The notes below the pieces were generated by a model that saw only the letters and a list, made by a program, of their open reading frames with translations, was not told the DNA's origin and did no database searches. A program made the position numbers and the translations under genes. DNA of 64,000 bases from a bacterium. GTDB lineage: Bacteria; Krumholzibacteriota; Krumholzibacteriia; LZORAL124-64-63. The DNA is taken from the NCBI GenBank assembly GCA_016712675.1, contig JADJQR010000001.1:1736001-1800000 (forward strand), read 5' to 3'. Every line of letters starts with the position of its first letter. The stretch's first letter is position 1. Positions 26,965 to 35,275 of this stretch are shown here, one piece after another.

Positions 26965-27360
26965 ATGAGCGACGACGCCGAACTGACGAAGCATGACCAC
27001 GTGTTGATGGGCCTGGTCTTCTCGCTGCAGCACGCGGCGATGACGCAACTGGGCAAACTGCAGGATCCGGCCAGCGGTGGGGTGTACCGCGACCTCGACC
27101 AGGCGCGGGCCACCATCGACATCCTCGAGATGCTGAAGGTCAAGTGCCGCACGGGGACGCCGGTCGAACTCGTGCGGATGCTCGACCAGGCGGTGCTGAA
27201 TCTCCAGTTGAACTACATGGACGAGCTGAAGCGGCCCGGCGACGACGGCAGGGACGCTTCGGTCGGCCGTGGCGAAGGTCCCGACGAAGCCGGTATCACG
27301 AAGTCGGACACCGCCGGCGACAAGGATGCCGCCGCGGCCGACGCGGGACCCGGCGCTTGA
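26965..27360 (+). CDS. DUF1844 domain protein
   Basis: A 131-residue soluble protein. HVLMGLVFSLQHAAMTQLGKL, RDLDQARATIDILEMLKVK and a final helix ending in LNYMDELK match the DUF1844 layout: a short helical protein of unknown function, frequent in Deltaproteobacteria, Acidobacteria and FCB-related phyla. The last 40 residues are acidic and probably disordered. GGAGG lies just upstream of the ATG. It begins ten bases after the CNNM gene and its stop overlaps the start of the next gene (TTGA), so it belongs to the same transcript. Confidence 0.82.
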   Translation: MSDDAELTKHDHVLMGLVFSLQHAAMTQLGKLQDPASGGVYRDLDQARATIDILEMLKVKCRTGTPVELVRMLDQAVLNLQLNYMDELKRPGDDGRDASVGRGEGPDEAGITKSDTAGDKDAAAADAGPGA

Positions 27361-28865
27361 AGCGGCCTCGTCGCCGGGAAGCCCGGGCGCCCGGGATCCG
27401 GGTTGTCGCCGCCGTGGCGGCCTGTCTGGCGCTCGCGGTGGCGGCGGACGCGTCGGCGGCGCTGACGGCCGGCCGGCACACGCGCCAACCTGTGCGCTTG
27501 CAGGACTCGGCGCGGCTGGTGCGCCTGTCGTCGGCGGTCGCCGTGGCCGACGGGTTGTTGACGTTGGGCCTGGGGGCCCGCACCTGCAGCACCGTCCACC
27601 TGGTCGATGGCGACCGCTACCGGGTGCAGCGGCGCGAGTACTTCGCCACCGCCGCCTGGAGTCCGCTGCCCTGGCTGGACACCTGGGCCGAGGTGCCGTG
27701 GCGGACGTGGTCCGAAGGCGCGGGCTGGATCCCCGCCAGTGGCAGTGGACTGGGTGATGGTGCTTGGGAAGTGCGCCTGTCCCGCGCGCTGGCGGGCGGC
27801 GCCCTGCACGCGGCCCTCAGCGGCGGCGGCAACCTGCCGCTAGGTGACGCGGCGGCCGGGTTGGGCGAAGACGCGCTGTCGCCGCGCGCCGGCGCGGCGC
27901 TGACACTGTGTCTGTGGCGCGACGCGAACGTCCCCGAACTCCGGCTGCATGTGCAGGCGGCCCACACCTGGAACCGCAACGAGGAAGCCGGCTACGGCTG
28001 GGGGACGGACGGGTTCGACCCCTGGCCGTCACGTTACCCGGCCGCCGTGGCCGTCGGTGGGGACGGCGGCAACGACATCACGACGCTGGGCGCGGCCCTC
28101 GAATTCCGACGCGGTTCGACCGCGCTCTGGGTCGAGTACAGCGTCGACCGCTTCCCACGCCAGGAAGCGGTCAGTGCCCGCGAGCAGTTCAGCGGCGTCG
28201 GCGCCGGCCTCCGCTGGGGGCTGCAGGAAGGATGGGCCGCACACGGTTCCTATCTCGTGTCGCTCGCGCGCGATGACGCACAGACCACTTGGTATCCGTC
28301 GTTCCCCGACTGGACGATGTCGGTGGGCGTCTCGCGGCAGTTCAGCCTGGGTGGGCGCGACCGTGACGGAGACGCGATCGTCGACCGCCGCGACCTGTGC
28401 CCGGACCTGCCGGAGGATCACGACGGCTTCCGCGACGATGACGGCTGTCCCGACCCGGACAACGACGGCGACAGCATTCCGGACGCCCGCGACCTGGACC
28501 CGGACCGGCCCGAGGACTTCGACGGCTTTGCCGACCACGATGGCGCCCCGGATCCGGACAACGACGGTGACGGGATTCCGGACGGGGACGATCTCTGTCC
28601 GGACCAGCCCGAGGACCTGGACGGTCATGCGGACGACGATGGCTGCCCGGAGGAACTGAAGGACCGAGACCGCGACGGCGTGCCCGACGACCGCGACGCG
28701 TGTCCGGACGTGCGCGAGGATCGCGACGGCTTCGCCGACGACGACGGTTGCCCGGATCCGGACAACGACCTGGATGGGATTCCCGACGACCAGGACGACT
28801 GCCCTGATCATGCCGAGGACTACGACGGCGACAGGGACGAGGACGGTTGCCCGGATCAGGAGTGA
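27357..28865 (+). CDS. Outer-membrane beta-barrel protein with thrombospondin type 3 repeats
   Basis: A 502-residue exported protein. The TTG at 27357, overlapping the preceding stop, gives an ideal signal peptide (KRPRRREARAPG, hydrophobic core, cleavage at ASAA near residue 36). Residues about 40-340 alternate hydrophobic and polar residues with many aromatic ends, as in an outer-membrane barrel. From about 345 to the end come repeated Asp-rich calcium-binding units of the DxDxDGxxDxxDxCP type (thrombospondin type 3). In related proteins such repeats form a rigid periplasmic linker before an OmpA peptidoglycan-binding domain. Here the chain stops inside the repeats, with no OmpA domain. Its role is structural or unknown. 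Confidence 0.82.
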   Translation: MKRPRRREARAPGIRVVAAVAACLALAVAADASAALTAGRHTRQPVRLQDSARLVRLSSAVAVADGLLTLGLGARTCSTVHLVDGDRYRVQRREYFATAAWSPLPWLDTWAEVPWRTWSEGAGWIPASGSGLGDGAWEVRLSRALAGGALHAALSGGGNLPLGDAAAGLGEDALSPRAGAALTLCLWRDANVPELRLHVQAAHTWNRNEEAGYGWGTDGFDPWPSRYPAAVAVGGDGGNDITTLGAALEFRRGSTALWVEYSVDRFPRQEAVSAREQFSGVGAGLRWGLQEGWAAHGSYLVSLARDDAQTTWYPSFPDWTMSVGVSRQFSLGGRDRDGDAIVDRRDLCPDLPEDHDGFRDDDGCPDPDNDGDSIPDARDLDPDRPEDFDGFADHDGAPDPDNDGDGIPDGDDLCPDQPEDLDGHADDDGCPEELKDRDRDGVPDDRDACPDVREDRDGFADDDGCPDPDNDLDGIPDDQDDCPDHAEDYDGDRDEDGCPDQE

Positions 28866-28871
28866 ACGGCG

Positions 28872-29708
28872 CTAGGTGCCGGGATTCGTCCGTTGCGCCG
28901 AATCCGGAGCGCTGTCGGCCGCCAGGGAGCGCTTGGCTTCCTGCCAGGCGGCCTCGAGTTCCTCCAGGGGCACGGTGTCCAACGCGCGTCCACGGGCGCG
29001 GAACGCCGACTCGACCAGTCGGAAGCGGGCAGCGAAGCGGCGGTTCGCCCTGCGCAGCGCCAGGTCGGGCTGGATGCGGTGCCAGCGCGCCAGGTTCACC
29101 AGGGAGAACAGGACGTCGCCCAGTTCGTGCTCGATGGCCTCAGGGTCGCCGCCGGCCTCGGCCTGTTCCAACTCGGCCAGCTCCTCGGCCAGCTTGGCCT
29201 TGACGCCGCCGAGGTCGGGCCAGTCGAAACCGACCCCGGCGGCGTCCTTCTGCCACCGGTAGGCCAGGTGCAGCGGCGCGGTCGAGGCCGGCATGTCCTT
29301 GAGCGTGCCTGCCAGTGCGGGGTCCAGACCCTGTTCCCGCTTCTCCTGCGCCTTGATCTCGTTCCACAGCTTCTGGCTGGTGCCCACTTCGTGGGCCTCG
29401 GCGTCGCCGAAGACGTGAGGGTGGCGCCGGATGAGCTTGCCATTGCCCTGCCGGGCGATGTCGTGCATCGACACGCCGTCCGTCTCGCCGAGGATCTCGC
29501 AGCAGAAGCAGGTCATGAACAGCAGGTCGCCGAGTTCCTCGCGCACGTGCGCACCGTCGCCTGACAGCGCGGCGTCAACCAGTTCTCCGGCCTCGTCCAG
29601 GAGGTAACGGGCGGCATCGACCAGCGTCTGCTTGCGGTCCCAGGGGCAACCGCCGGGGGCACGCAGCGTGTGGATGGTGGCCAGGAGCTCCTCGAATTCC
29701 GCTGACAT
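28872..29708 (-). CDS. mazG: Nucleoside triphosphate pyrophosphohydrolase
   Basis: House-cleaning all-alpha NTP pyrophosphatase that hydrolyses (d)NTPs and, in some bacteria, lowers ppGpp levels. It has 278 residues with two MazG domains. The first (residues about 10-110) has CPWDRKQT and LDEAGELVDA...ELGDLLF. The second (about 170-255) has EELAELEQA...ELGDVLFSL, the complete ExxE-ExxD metal site. In the first domain the leading Glu of the canonical EExxE is Asp. The ATG at 29708 has GGAAGG six bases upstream. The gene is divergent from uvrA and convergent with the thrombospondin-repeat gene, with only 6 bp between the stops. Confidence 0.94.
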   Translation of the reverse strand: MSAEFEELLATIHTLRAPGGCPWDRKQTLVDAARYLLDEAGELVDAALSGDGAHVREELGDLLFMTCFCCEILGETDGVSMHDIARQGNGKLIRRHPHVFGDAEAHEVGTSQKLWNEIKAQEKREQGLDPALAGTLKDMPASTAPLHLAYRWQKDAAGVGFDWPDLGGVKAKLAEELAELEQAEAGGDPEAIEHELGDVLFSLVNLARWHRIQPDLALRRANRRFAARFRLVESAFRARGRALDTVPLEELEAAWQEAKRSLAADSAPDSAQRTNPGT

Positions 29709-29764
29709 CACGGGCCTTCCGGAGTCGGTGACAGGGCTCGGTGGAGGCCCCACGGTAAACGAGT

Positions 29765-29793
29765 TTGGCGCTCCGGCCAACTCCCGGTTATCC
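29765..29793 (+). promoter_or_regulatory. Probable uvrA promoter
   Basis: TTGGCG at 29765-29770, a 17-bp spacer and TTATCC at 29788-29793, about 100 bp before the uvrA GTG. Confidence 0.6.
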
Positions 29794-29892
29794 TGTCCGG
29801 TCGCCCACCCTGCGCGTAGCCGGCCGCCTCGGGGCCGTCGACCGGCGCCGGGAGAGCCGCCGCCACGAGGTTCGGGACGGAGGACCCACGAC

Positions 29893-32736
29893 GTGACCGA
29901 CAACCAAGCGCCCGGAACCGGAGCCGGCGACAGCGGCCTTGGCCGCGCCGAATCCGGCTTCCACGACACGGACGACTGGATCCGGATCAAGGGCGCGCGC
30001 CAGCACAATCTCCGCGACATCGACGTCGACATCCCGCGCGGGAAGTTCACCGTCGTGTCCGGTCTGTCCGGTTCCGGCAAGTCGTCGCTCGTCTTCGACA
30101 CGCTCTACGCCGAGGGGCAGCGTTGCTATGTGGAGTCGCTGTCGACCTACGCGCGCCAGTTCCTCGAACGCCTGCCCAAGCCGGATGTCGACTGGATCGA
30201 CGGTGTCAGCCCGGCCATCGCCATCGAACAGCGCAATGCCGTCACGAGCGGTCGCTCGACCGTCGGCACGGTGACCGAGATCAACGACTACCTGCGCGTC
30301 CTCTGGTCGCGAGCAGGATCCGTGCACTGCCCGGCCTGCGACGTGGACGTCGATCGCCATACGCCCGACTCCGTCTGGCGCGACGTGCGCCGCCTGCGGC
30401 CCGAGGGTGATGCCGTTCTGGTCTGCTACCCGCTGCCCGGCGGCAGTGGCGCGGCCGTCGGCTGGTGGGAGCCGCTCCTGGCACAGGGTTTCCAGCGCGT
30501 GGTGGCCGGCGGCGCGGTGCAGCAACTGGACGGCGCCGAACCCGACCGTCTGGAGGCGCTGCCGGGCGCCGGTGGGATCGACGTGGTCGTGGACCGTCTG
30601 CATCTCAAGCCGGCGGCTCGCTCGCGGTTCGTCGAGGCCGTGGAACTGGCGCTCGCCCAGTCGGGTCTTGTCGCGGTACGCGATCGCGAGCTCGGCTGGC
30701 GGGCCGAATTCTCCGGCGACCTGCGCTGCGGCGGCTGCGGCCGCGTCTTCCCCGATCCGACACCTCGCCTGTTCTCCTTCAACTCGCCCGAGGGCGCCTG
30801 CGCCGCCTGCAAGGGCTTCGGCAACAAGCTGGAGTTCGACGAAGATCGGATCGTGCCCGACCCGTCGCTGACGCTGCGCGGCGGTGCCATCAAACCCTGG
30901 AGCACGGAGAGTTTCGCCCGCGATTTCACCGCGCTGCTGCGGTTCTGCGCGCGGCGCAAGATCCCCACCGACGTGCCTTTCCACAAGCTGCCCCCGGTGC
31001 AGCGGAAGCTGGTGCTCGACGGCGGCGACGGGACCTACGTCGGCGTGATCCCGTTCCTGGAGTCGATGCGTCGGGAGATGCGGAAGGGGCACCATCGCTT
31101 CTTCACACGCCGCTTCATGGGCGACACGCTCTGCCGCGCCTGCGGCGGCAGCCGTCTGCGCGAGGAGGCGCTGGCCGTCCGGCTGCAGGGCCTTGACCTC
31201 GGGCAGGTCGGACGCCTGTCGGTCGAGGCGGCGTTGCAGAAGATCGGCGCCTTGAGACTGGGCAGGTCCGCCACCGCCGCCGCCGGCGAGGTTCGCGACG
31301 AGGTGCTCCACCGCCTGCGCTTTCTCGAGCGCGTGGGTCTCGGCTACCTGACGCTGGATCGCCTGACCCGGACGCTCTCGGGCGGCGAGGCGCAGCGCAT
31401 CCACCTGGCCAACGCGCTCGGCGCGAGGCTGGTGGACACGCTCTACGTGCTGGACGAGCCGACCTGCGGCCTGCACGCCGACGACGTCGAGCGGCTCACC
31501 GCGACACTGCGCGACCTGGTGGAAGCGGGCAACACGGTGGTCGTCGTCGAACACGACCTGGCGGTGCTCCGCGCCGCCGACCACTTCATCGAACTGGGTC
31601 CGGCTGCCGGCAGCGGGGGCGGGCACGTCGTCTTCCAGGGGCCGCTGCCGGCGGCGCTGCTGGCCGACACGCTGACCGCGCGGCACCTGCGCGGCGAAGT
31701 CCGGGCCACCGACCGGCGATCACGCCGTCCGTCGCCGGACCGCTGGCTGGTGGTCAAGGGTGCGCGACTGAACAACCTGCGCGAGATCGACGTCAAGGTC
31801 CCGCTCGGCCGTTTCGTGGCGTTGACCGGTATCTCGGGTTCCGGCAAGAGCTCGCTGCTGAACGGATGCCTGCACGACGGCCTGACCGCGCGCGCGGCTG
31901 GCGGCGCCGGCAAGGCGTTCCCTTTCACCTCGATCCAGGGCGCGCACGGGGTGGGGCGCGTGATCCGCGTGGACCAGACGCCGATCGGGCGGACCAGCCG
32001 TTCGAATCCCGCCACCTACCTGCAGGTGCTCGGCCCGGTGCGGGACCTGTTCGCCGCTACGCGCGACGCGCGCACCCGCGGCTTCGCCGCCGGTCGCTTC
32101 AGCTTCAACACGGCCGGCGGGCGTTGCGCCGGCTGCCAGGGACTCGGCTATCACCGCGTCGAGATGCAGTTCATGGCCGACATCGAGGTGCCCTGCGAGG
32201 ATTGCCGCGGCAGCCGCTTCAACGCTGCCACGCTGGAGATCCGCTACAAGGGCCTGAACATCGCGCAGGTGCTCGAGCTGACCATCGACGACGCCCTGGC
32301 CTTCTTCGGCGATGTCCCTGCCGTGGGCCAGAAGCTGTGGCTGCTGAAGAAGGTCGGGCTGGGCTACCTCGGCCTGGGCCAGCCGGCGCCCACGCTCTCG
32401 GGCGGCGAGAGCCAGCGCCTGAAGATCGCGCGCGAGTTGGCGCTTCCGTCCGGCAAGCAGAACCTCTACCTGCTGGACGAACCCACGACCGGACTGCATG
32501 CCGAAGACGTCCGCGCCCTGGTCCGCGTGCTGCACGAACTGGTGGACGCCGGCCACTCGGTGCTGGTCATCGAGCACAACCTCGACCTGGTTGTCCAGGC
32601 CGACTGGGTCATCGACCTCGGCCCGGGCGGCGGTCGGCACGGCGGCAAGGTCGTGGCGCAGGGCACGCCGGGTGATGTCGCGAAGTCGGCGGCCTCGCTC
32701 ACCGGGCGCCATCTGGCCCGGCTGCAGGATTCCTGA
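29893..32736 (+). CDS. uvrA: Excinuclease ABC subunit A
   Basis: DNA-damage sensor ATPase of nucleotide excision repair. It has 947 residues. Walker A1 (GLSGSGKSS) starts at Gly57 and Walker A2 (GISGSGKSS) at Gly646. ABC signatures are LSGGEAQRI and LSGGESQRL. A zinc module has CGGCGRVF ... CAACKGFG and a second has CAGCQGLG ... CEDCRGSR. The GTG at 29893 has GGAGGA eight bases upstream; upstream in-frame reading is non-homologous. The segment between the first zinc module and the first signature lacks the long SIRRHPFEG block of E. coli UvrA, so it is a shorter variant. Whether a second UvrA exists elsewhere, and hence which is canonical, cannot be told here. Confidence 0.94.
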   Translation: MTDNQAPGTGAGDSGLGRAESGFHDTDDWIRIKGARQHNLRDIDVDIPRGKFTVVSGLSGSGKSSLVFDTLYAEGQRCYVESLSTYARQFLERLPKPDVDWIDGVSPAIAIEQRNAVTSGRSTVGTVTEINDYLRVLWSRAGSVHCPACDVDVDRHTPDSVWRDVRRLRPEGDAVLVCYPLPGGSGAAVGWWEPLLAQGFQRVVAGGAVQQLDGAEPDRLEALPGAGGIDVVVDRLHLKPAARSRFVEAVELALAQSGLVAVRDRELGWRAEFSGDLRCGGCGRVFPDPTPRLFSFNSPEGACAACKGFGNKLEFDEDRIVPDPSLTLRGGAIKPWSTESFARDFTALLRFCARRKIPTDVPFHKLPPVQRKLVLDGGDGTYVGVIPFLESMRREMRKGHHRFFTRRFMGDTLCRACGGSRLREEALAVRLQGLDLGQVGRLSVEAALQKIGALRLGRSATAAAGEVRDEVLHRLRFLERVGLGYLTLDRLTRTLSGGEAQRIHLANALGARLVDTLYVLDEPTCGLHADDVERLTATLRDLVEAGNTVVVVEHDLAVLRAADHFIELGPAAGSGGGHVVFQGPLPAALLADTLTARHLRGEVRATDRRSRRPSPDRWLVVKGARLNNLREIDVKVPLGRFVALTGISGSGKSSLLNGCLHDGLTARAAGGAGKAFPFTSIQGAHGVGRVIRVDQTPIGRTSRSNPATYLQVLGPVRDLFAATRDARTRGFAAGRFSFNTAGGRCAGCQGLGYHRVEMQFMADIEVPCEDCRGSRFNAATLEIRYKGLNIAQVLELTIDDALAFFGDVPAVGQKLWLLKKVGLGYLGLGQPAPTLSGGESQRLKIARELALPSGKQNLYLLDEPTTGLHAEDVRALVRVLHELVDAGHSVLVIEHNLDLVVQADWVIDLGPGGGRHGGKVVAQGTPGDVAKSAASLTGRHLARLQDS

Positions 32737-32828
32737 GCTCCCTGCGGCGGGCACCACCGCAGGTATCCCGCCCATCCGGGGCATGGCACCCGCCTTGCAG
32801 ATTTCCGTCCGTGAGGTTCGCCAAGGAT

Positions 32829-32892
32829 GTGCCGCGGCACGGCAAAGCCGTACCGGCACAAGGGATCCGGCGATCCGGTGGGGCCAACGGAT
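32829..32892 (+). other. Structured leader upstream of the histidine kinase gene
   Basis: Two adjacent potential stem-loops: GTGCCG (32829-32834) with CGGCAC (32854-32859) enclosing CGGC-AAAG-CCG, then ATCCG (32865-32869) with CGGAT (32888-32892). They could form a leader RNA for the kinase mRNA. The core GGCAAAGCC and GGGGCCAACGG faintly recall GEMM (c-di-GMP-I) riboswitches but do not match their consensus. Confidence 0.3.
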
Positions 32893-32909
32893 ACGAAAGC
32901 GGGAAAAAA

Positions 32910-34367
32910 GTGCCGCCCGAGAACCGGCAGAACCAGCCCGAAGCCGAGCCCGCCAGCGCGGTGCTCGCGCAGGTCTGGCACCAGGCACCGATCGGCCTGG
33001 CGGTCCTCCGGCACGGCAGCCTGTCCGCCTGGAATCCGCAGGCCCGGCGCCTGTTGGAGGACGCCGTCGGCGGCGCCCCGACGGCCTGGGTGCGGTGGCT
33101 GGAAGCGGGCTGCGCGCGGTTGCTGGCGGCACCGGACAGCGCCCATGTGCTGGAGGCGCGCCGGCAGGGAGGGCCAGCGCTGGCCCTGACTCTGGCCAGC
33201 GGCGGGCAGGCCGTCGGGCAGGTCGTGGTCGCGGTGCAGGCGGCCGCGGCAGGCAGCGAACGCGCCGCCGGCGGCGGCCTGGTCGAGACCGTCAGCACGC
33301 TCAGCCATGAGCTGCGCACGCCTCTGGCCTCCATCCGTAACAGCCTCTCGCTGTTGATGGCCGGCGACGCCGGGCCGCTGGGTCCGGATCAGATGAGATT
33401 CCTGGGTGTGGCCGCGCGCAACGTCGCCCGCCTGGACCGCCTGGTCTGTGATCTGCTGGACCTGTCGCGGGACGACGCGGGACGCCTGCGCGTGGACTGC
33501 CGCCCGGTCGACCTGGGTCCCGTGCTGCGCGAAGCCGTGGCACTGGGAGCCGGTGGCGAGAGCGCCGGCGGTCCGCGTCTCGACGCGGACGGCATTCCGA
33601 CGCACTTCCCGGCCTGCGTGGATCCCGACCGGATCACGCAGATCGTGGCGAACCTGGTCGGCAACGCACGCAAGTACGTGCCCGCCGACGGACGCGTACG
33701 GGTGTGGCTGGACGCGCACCAGCCGACGCTCGAACCACTGGCCGCAGCCCTGGCGCGTGCCTGCCGGCTCGACGTGCGCATGTTCACGATCGTCGTCGAG
33801 GACAATGGGCCCGGCATCGACCCGCAGGTCATCGACCGCGTCTTCGAGCCGTTCGAGCGGGGCCGGGCCGAGGTCATCGGCCGCATCGGCGGCGCCGGGC
33901 TGGGCCTGCACATCGTAAGGCGCCTGGCCGAGGCGCACGGCGGCAAGGTCAGCCTCGCTTCGGCGCCGGGCGCCGGCACCACGATCTGGGTCCGCTTGCC
34001 GGTCGATGCGGCCGGGGCGCAGCTGCTACGCGCCGCGGCCCAGCTGCGATCCGAACTGGGAGCCGCGCCAGGATCGCCGACCGGGCCGGTGGCCGTGTTC
34101 GACGGCCGCCTGGAGGGCGCCGCGACTCCCGGCCAGGCGTTGGCGGCCCTGTCCGGACTGCCGACCGGCGCGGTGGGACCCGCCTGCGAGCCGGCCGACG
34201 GCTGCCTGGCGGCCGCGGTGCCCGACCCGCAGGCGTGGGCGGCCGACCCGGCCCCGGGCTCGGCCGGGTGGCTTCTGGTGGCTCCAGGCGCGCCGCTGGG
34301 GGCCGAGGGGAGCCCGGGCGCGATCTCGGGTAAACCCGGACCCGCGCCCGTCGATATCCGTGCGTGA
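32910..34367 (+). CDS. Sensor histidine kinase (cytoplasmic, PAS-like plus HisKA-HATPase)
   Basis: A 485-residue two-component kinase. There is no transmembrane segment. The N-terminal region (about 15-115) looks like a degenerate PAS domain (APIGLAVLRHGSLSAWN). The dimerisation/H-box is LSHELRTPLASIRNSL with His133. The ATP domain shows NLVGNARKYVP, VEDNGPGIDP, VFEPFERGRAE and GGAGLGLHIVRRLAEAHGG. A 115-residue Ala/Gly/Pro-rich tail follows the ATPase domain and has no known counterpart. The GTG at 32910 is chosen because of the preceding GGGA and the match of the predicted fold; in-frame starts as early as 32811 are possible. The partner response regulator is 49 bp downstream. Confidence 0.88.
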   Translation: MPPENRQNQPEAEPASAVLAQVWHQAPIGLAVLRHGSLSAWNPQARRLLEDAVGGAPTAWVRWLEAGCARLLAAPDSAHVLEARRQGGPALALTLASGGQAVGQVVVAVQAAAAGSERAAGGGLVETVSTLSHELRTPLASIRNSLSLLMAGDAGPLGPDQMRFLGVAARNVARLDRLVCDLLDLSRDDAGRLRVDCRPVDLGPVLREAVALGAGGESAGGPRLDADGIPTHFPACVDPDRITQIVANLVGNARKYVPADGRVRVWLDAHQPTLEPLAAALARACRLDVRMFTIVVEDNGPGIDPQVIDRVFEPFERGRAEVIGRIGGAGLGLHIVRRLAEAHGGKVSLASAPGAGTTIWVRLPVDAAGAQLLRAAAQLRSELGAAPGSPTGPVAVFDGRLEGAATPGQALAALSGLPTGAVGPACEPADGCLAAAVPDPQAWAADPAPGSAGWLLVAPGAPLGAEGSPGAISGKPGPAPVDIRA

Positions 34368-34416
34368 GCTCCGAACCCGGCCGGCAGGGGATCCGGCGAA
34401 AGAGAAGGGCAGGATC

Positions 34417-34821
34417 ATGGACCGAGCGCTCAAAGTCCTCGTAGTGGATGACGAACCGGACATCCTCGAGACGCTGGAGTTCAGCCTGGCCAGGCGTGGG
34501 TTCGACGTCGCCACGGCCGCCGACGGCCTCGAAGGCCTGGAAAAGGCCAAGCGCGTGCCGCCGGACTTTATGATCCTGGACGTCATGCTGCCGGGCTGCA
34601 ACGGCTACGAGGTCAGCCGCATGCTCAAGGAGTGGATGGACAACGATCCCCAGTCGGCTCCGTTCCCCATCATGCTCCTGACCGCCCGCAAGGTCGACAC
34701 GCGCGACCGCGAGAAGTTCATCGCCACCTGGTCGCGGGCGGACGCGTGCATGTACAAGCCGTTCGAAATGGAGGAGATCGTCGCGACGATCCACCAACTG
34801 ACGGCCCGCGCGCGCGCCTGA
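34417..34821 (+). CDS. Single-domain response regulator
   Basis: A 134-residue receiver domain without output domain. The acidic pair DDEPD, phospho-acceptor Asp55 in MILDVMLPG, the conserved Thr in LLTARK and Lys in YKPFEMEE are all present. An insertion (DNDPQSAPFP ... DTRDREKF) between beta4 and alpha4 is characteristic of the receivers often called PleD/DivK-like. It is probably the target of the upstream kinase and acts by protein-protein contact. AGGGCAGG lies before the ATG. No DNA-binding domain follows; the next gene is tRNA-Phe with its own promoter. Confidence 0.92.
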   Translation: MDRALKVLVVDDEPDILETLEFSLARRGFDVATAADGLEGLEKAKRVPPDFMILDVMLPGCNGYEVSRMLKEWMDNDPQSAPFPIMLLTARKVDTRDREKFIATWSRADACMYKPFEMEEIVATIHQLTARARA

Positions 34822-34878
34822 GGCACCGCCGGCGCCGCCGCCGCCGCCCCACCGCGCGAAAAACCCCATCCCGCTGCC

Positions 34879-34907
34879 TTGACAACGGTTTGCCGTCCGT
34901 GTTTTAT
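34879..34907 (+). promoter_or_regulatory. Promoter of the tRNA-Phe/tRNA-Thr operon
   Basis: TTGACA at 34879-34884, a 17-bp spacer and TTTTAT at 34902-34907, 31 bp before tRNA-Phe. Confidence 0.8.
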
Positions 34908-34938
34908 TGCCCGCTTGCCGCCCTCGGCGGCATCGGGT

Positions 34939-35014
34939 GCCTGGGTAGCTCAGTTGGTAGAGCACATGACTGAAAATCATGGTGTCGGTGGTTCAACTCC
35001 GCCCCCAGGCACCA
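34939..35014 (+). tRNA. tRNA-Phe (anticodon GAA)
   Basis: Cloverleaf with encoded CCA. Acceptor GCCTGGG/CCCAGGC, anticodon stem CATGA/TCATG with loop CTGAAAA. Confidence 0.97.
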
Positions 35015-35042
35015 CCCTGTTCTTGTGGTCGGTCGATTTGGA

Positions 35043-35118
35043 GCTGGTGTAGCTCAGCTGGTAGAGCAGCTCACTCGTAATGAGCAGGTCCGCGGTTCGA
35101 GTCCGCGCACCAGCTCCA
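35043..35118 (+). tRNA. tRNA-Thr (anticodon CGU)
   Basis: Cloverleaf with encoded CCA. Acceptor GCTGGTG/CACCAGC, anticodon stem GCTCA/TGAGC with CGT at 35076-35078. It is co-transcribed with tRNA-Phe 28 bp upstream. Confidence 0.97.
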
Positions 35119-35143
35119 GACCGTCCCGATTCACAACCGCCTG

Positions 35144-35179
35144 CCCGTGACCGCCCGTGGCGGTGGCACGGGTTTTTTT
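35144..35179 (+). terminator. Rho-independent terminator of the tRNA operon
   Basis: Stem CCCGTG-ACCGCC pairs with GGCGGT and CACGGG with a two-base bulge, followed by seven T. It ends 97 bp before glmM. Confidence 0.95.
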
Positions 35180-35275
35180 GTGTGTTGTGTCGATTGTCCA
35201 GGGGGTACAGTCGCCGTCCGCGGGTCGCGGTCGCCGGGCCGTGCCCGTCGGCCTTCGCTTCCAGGGGGAGACTGC

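Noticed and set aside
25900-27150. Long open frames on the minus strand opposite the CNNM genes and other high-GC genes
   Set aside because: They are mirror frames created by strong third-position GC bias. Their products are Arg/Ala/His-rich without families, while the plus strand encodes clear domains.
32829-32892. Call of a c-di-GMP (GEMM) riboswitch
   Set aside because: Only short pieces (GGCAAAGCC, GGGGCCAACGG) recall it. The GNRA-capped P2, the second conserved CGCAAAGCC block and the receptor arrangement are missing, so only a structured leader is reported.
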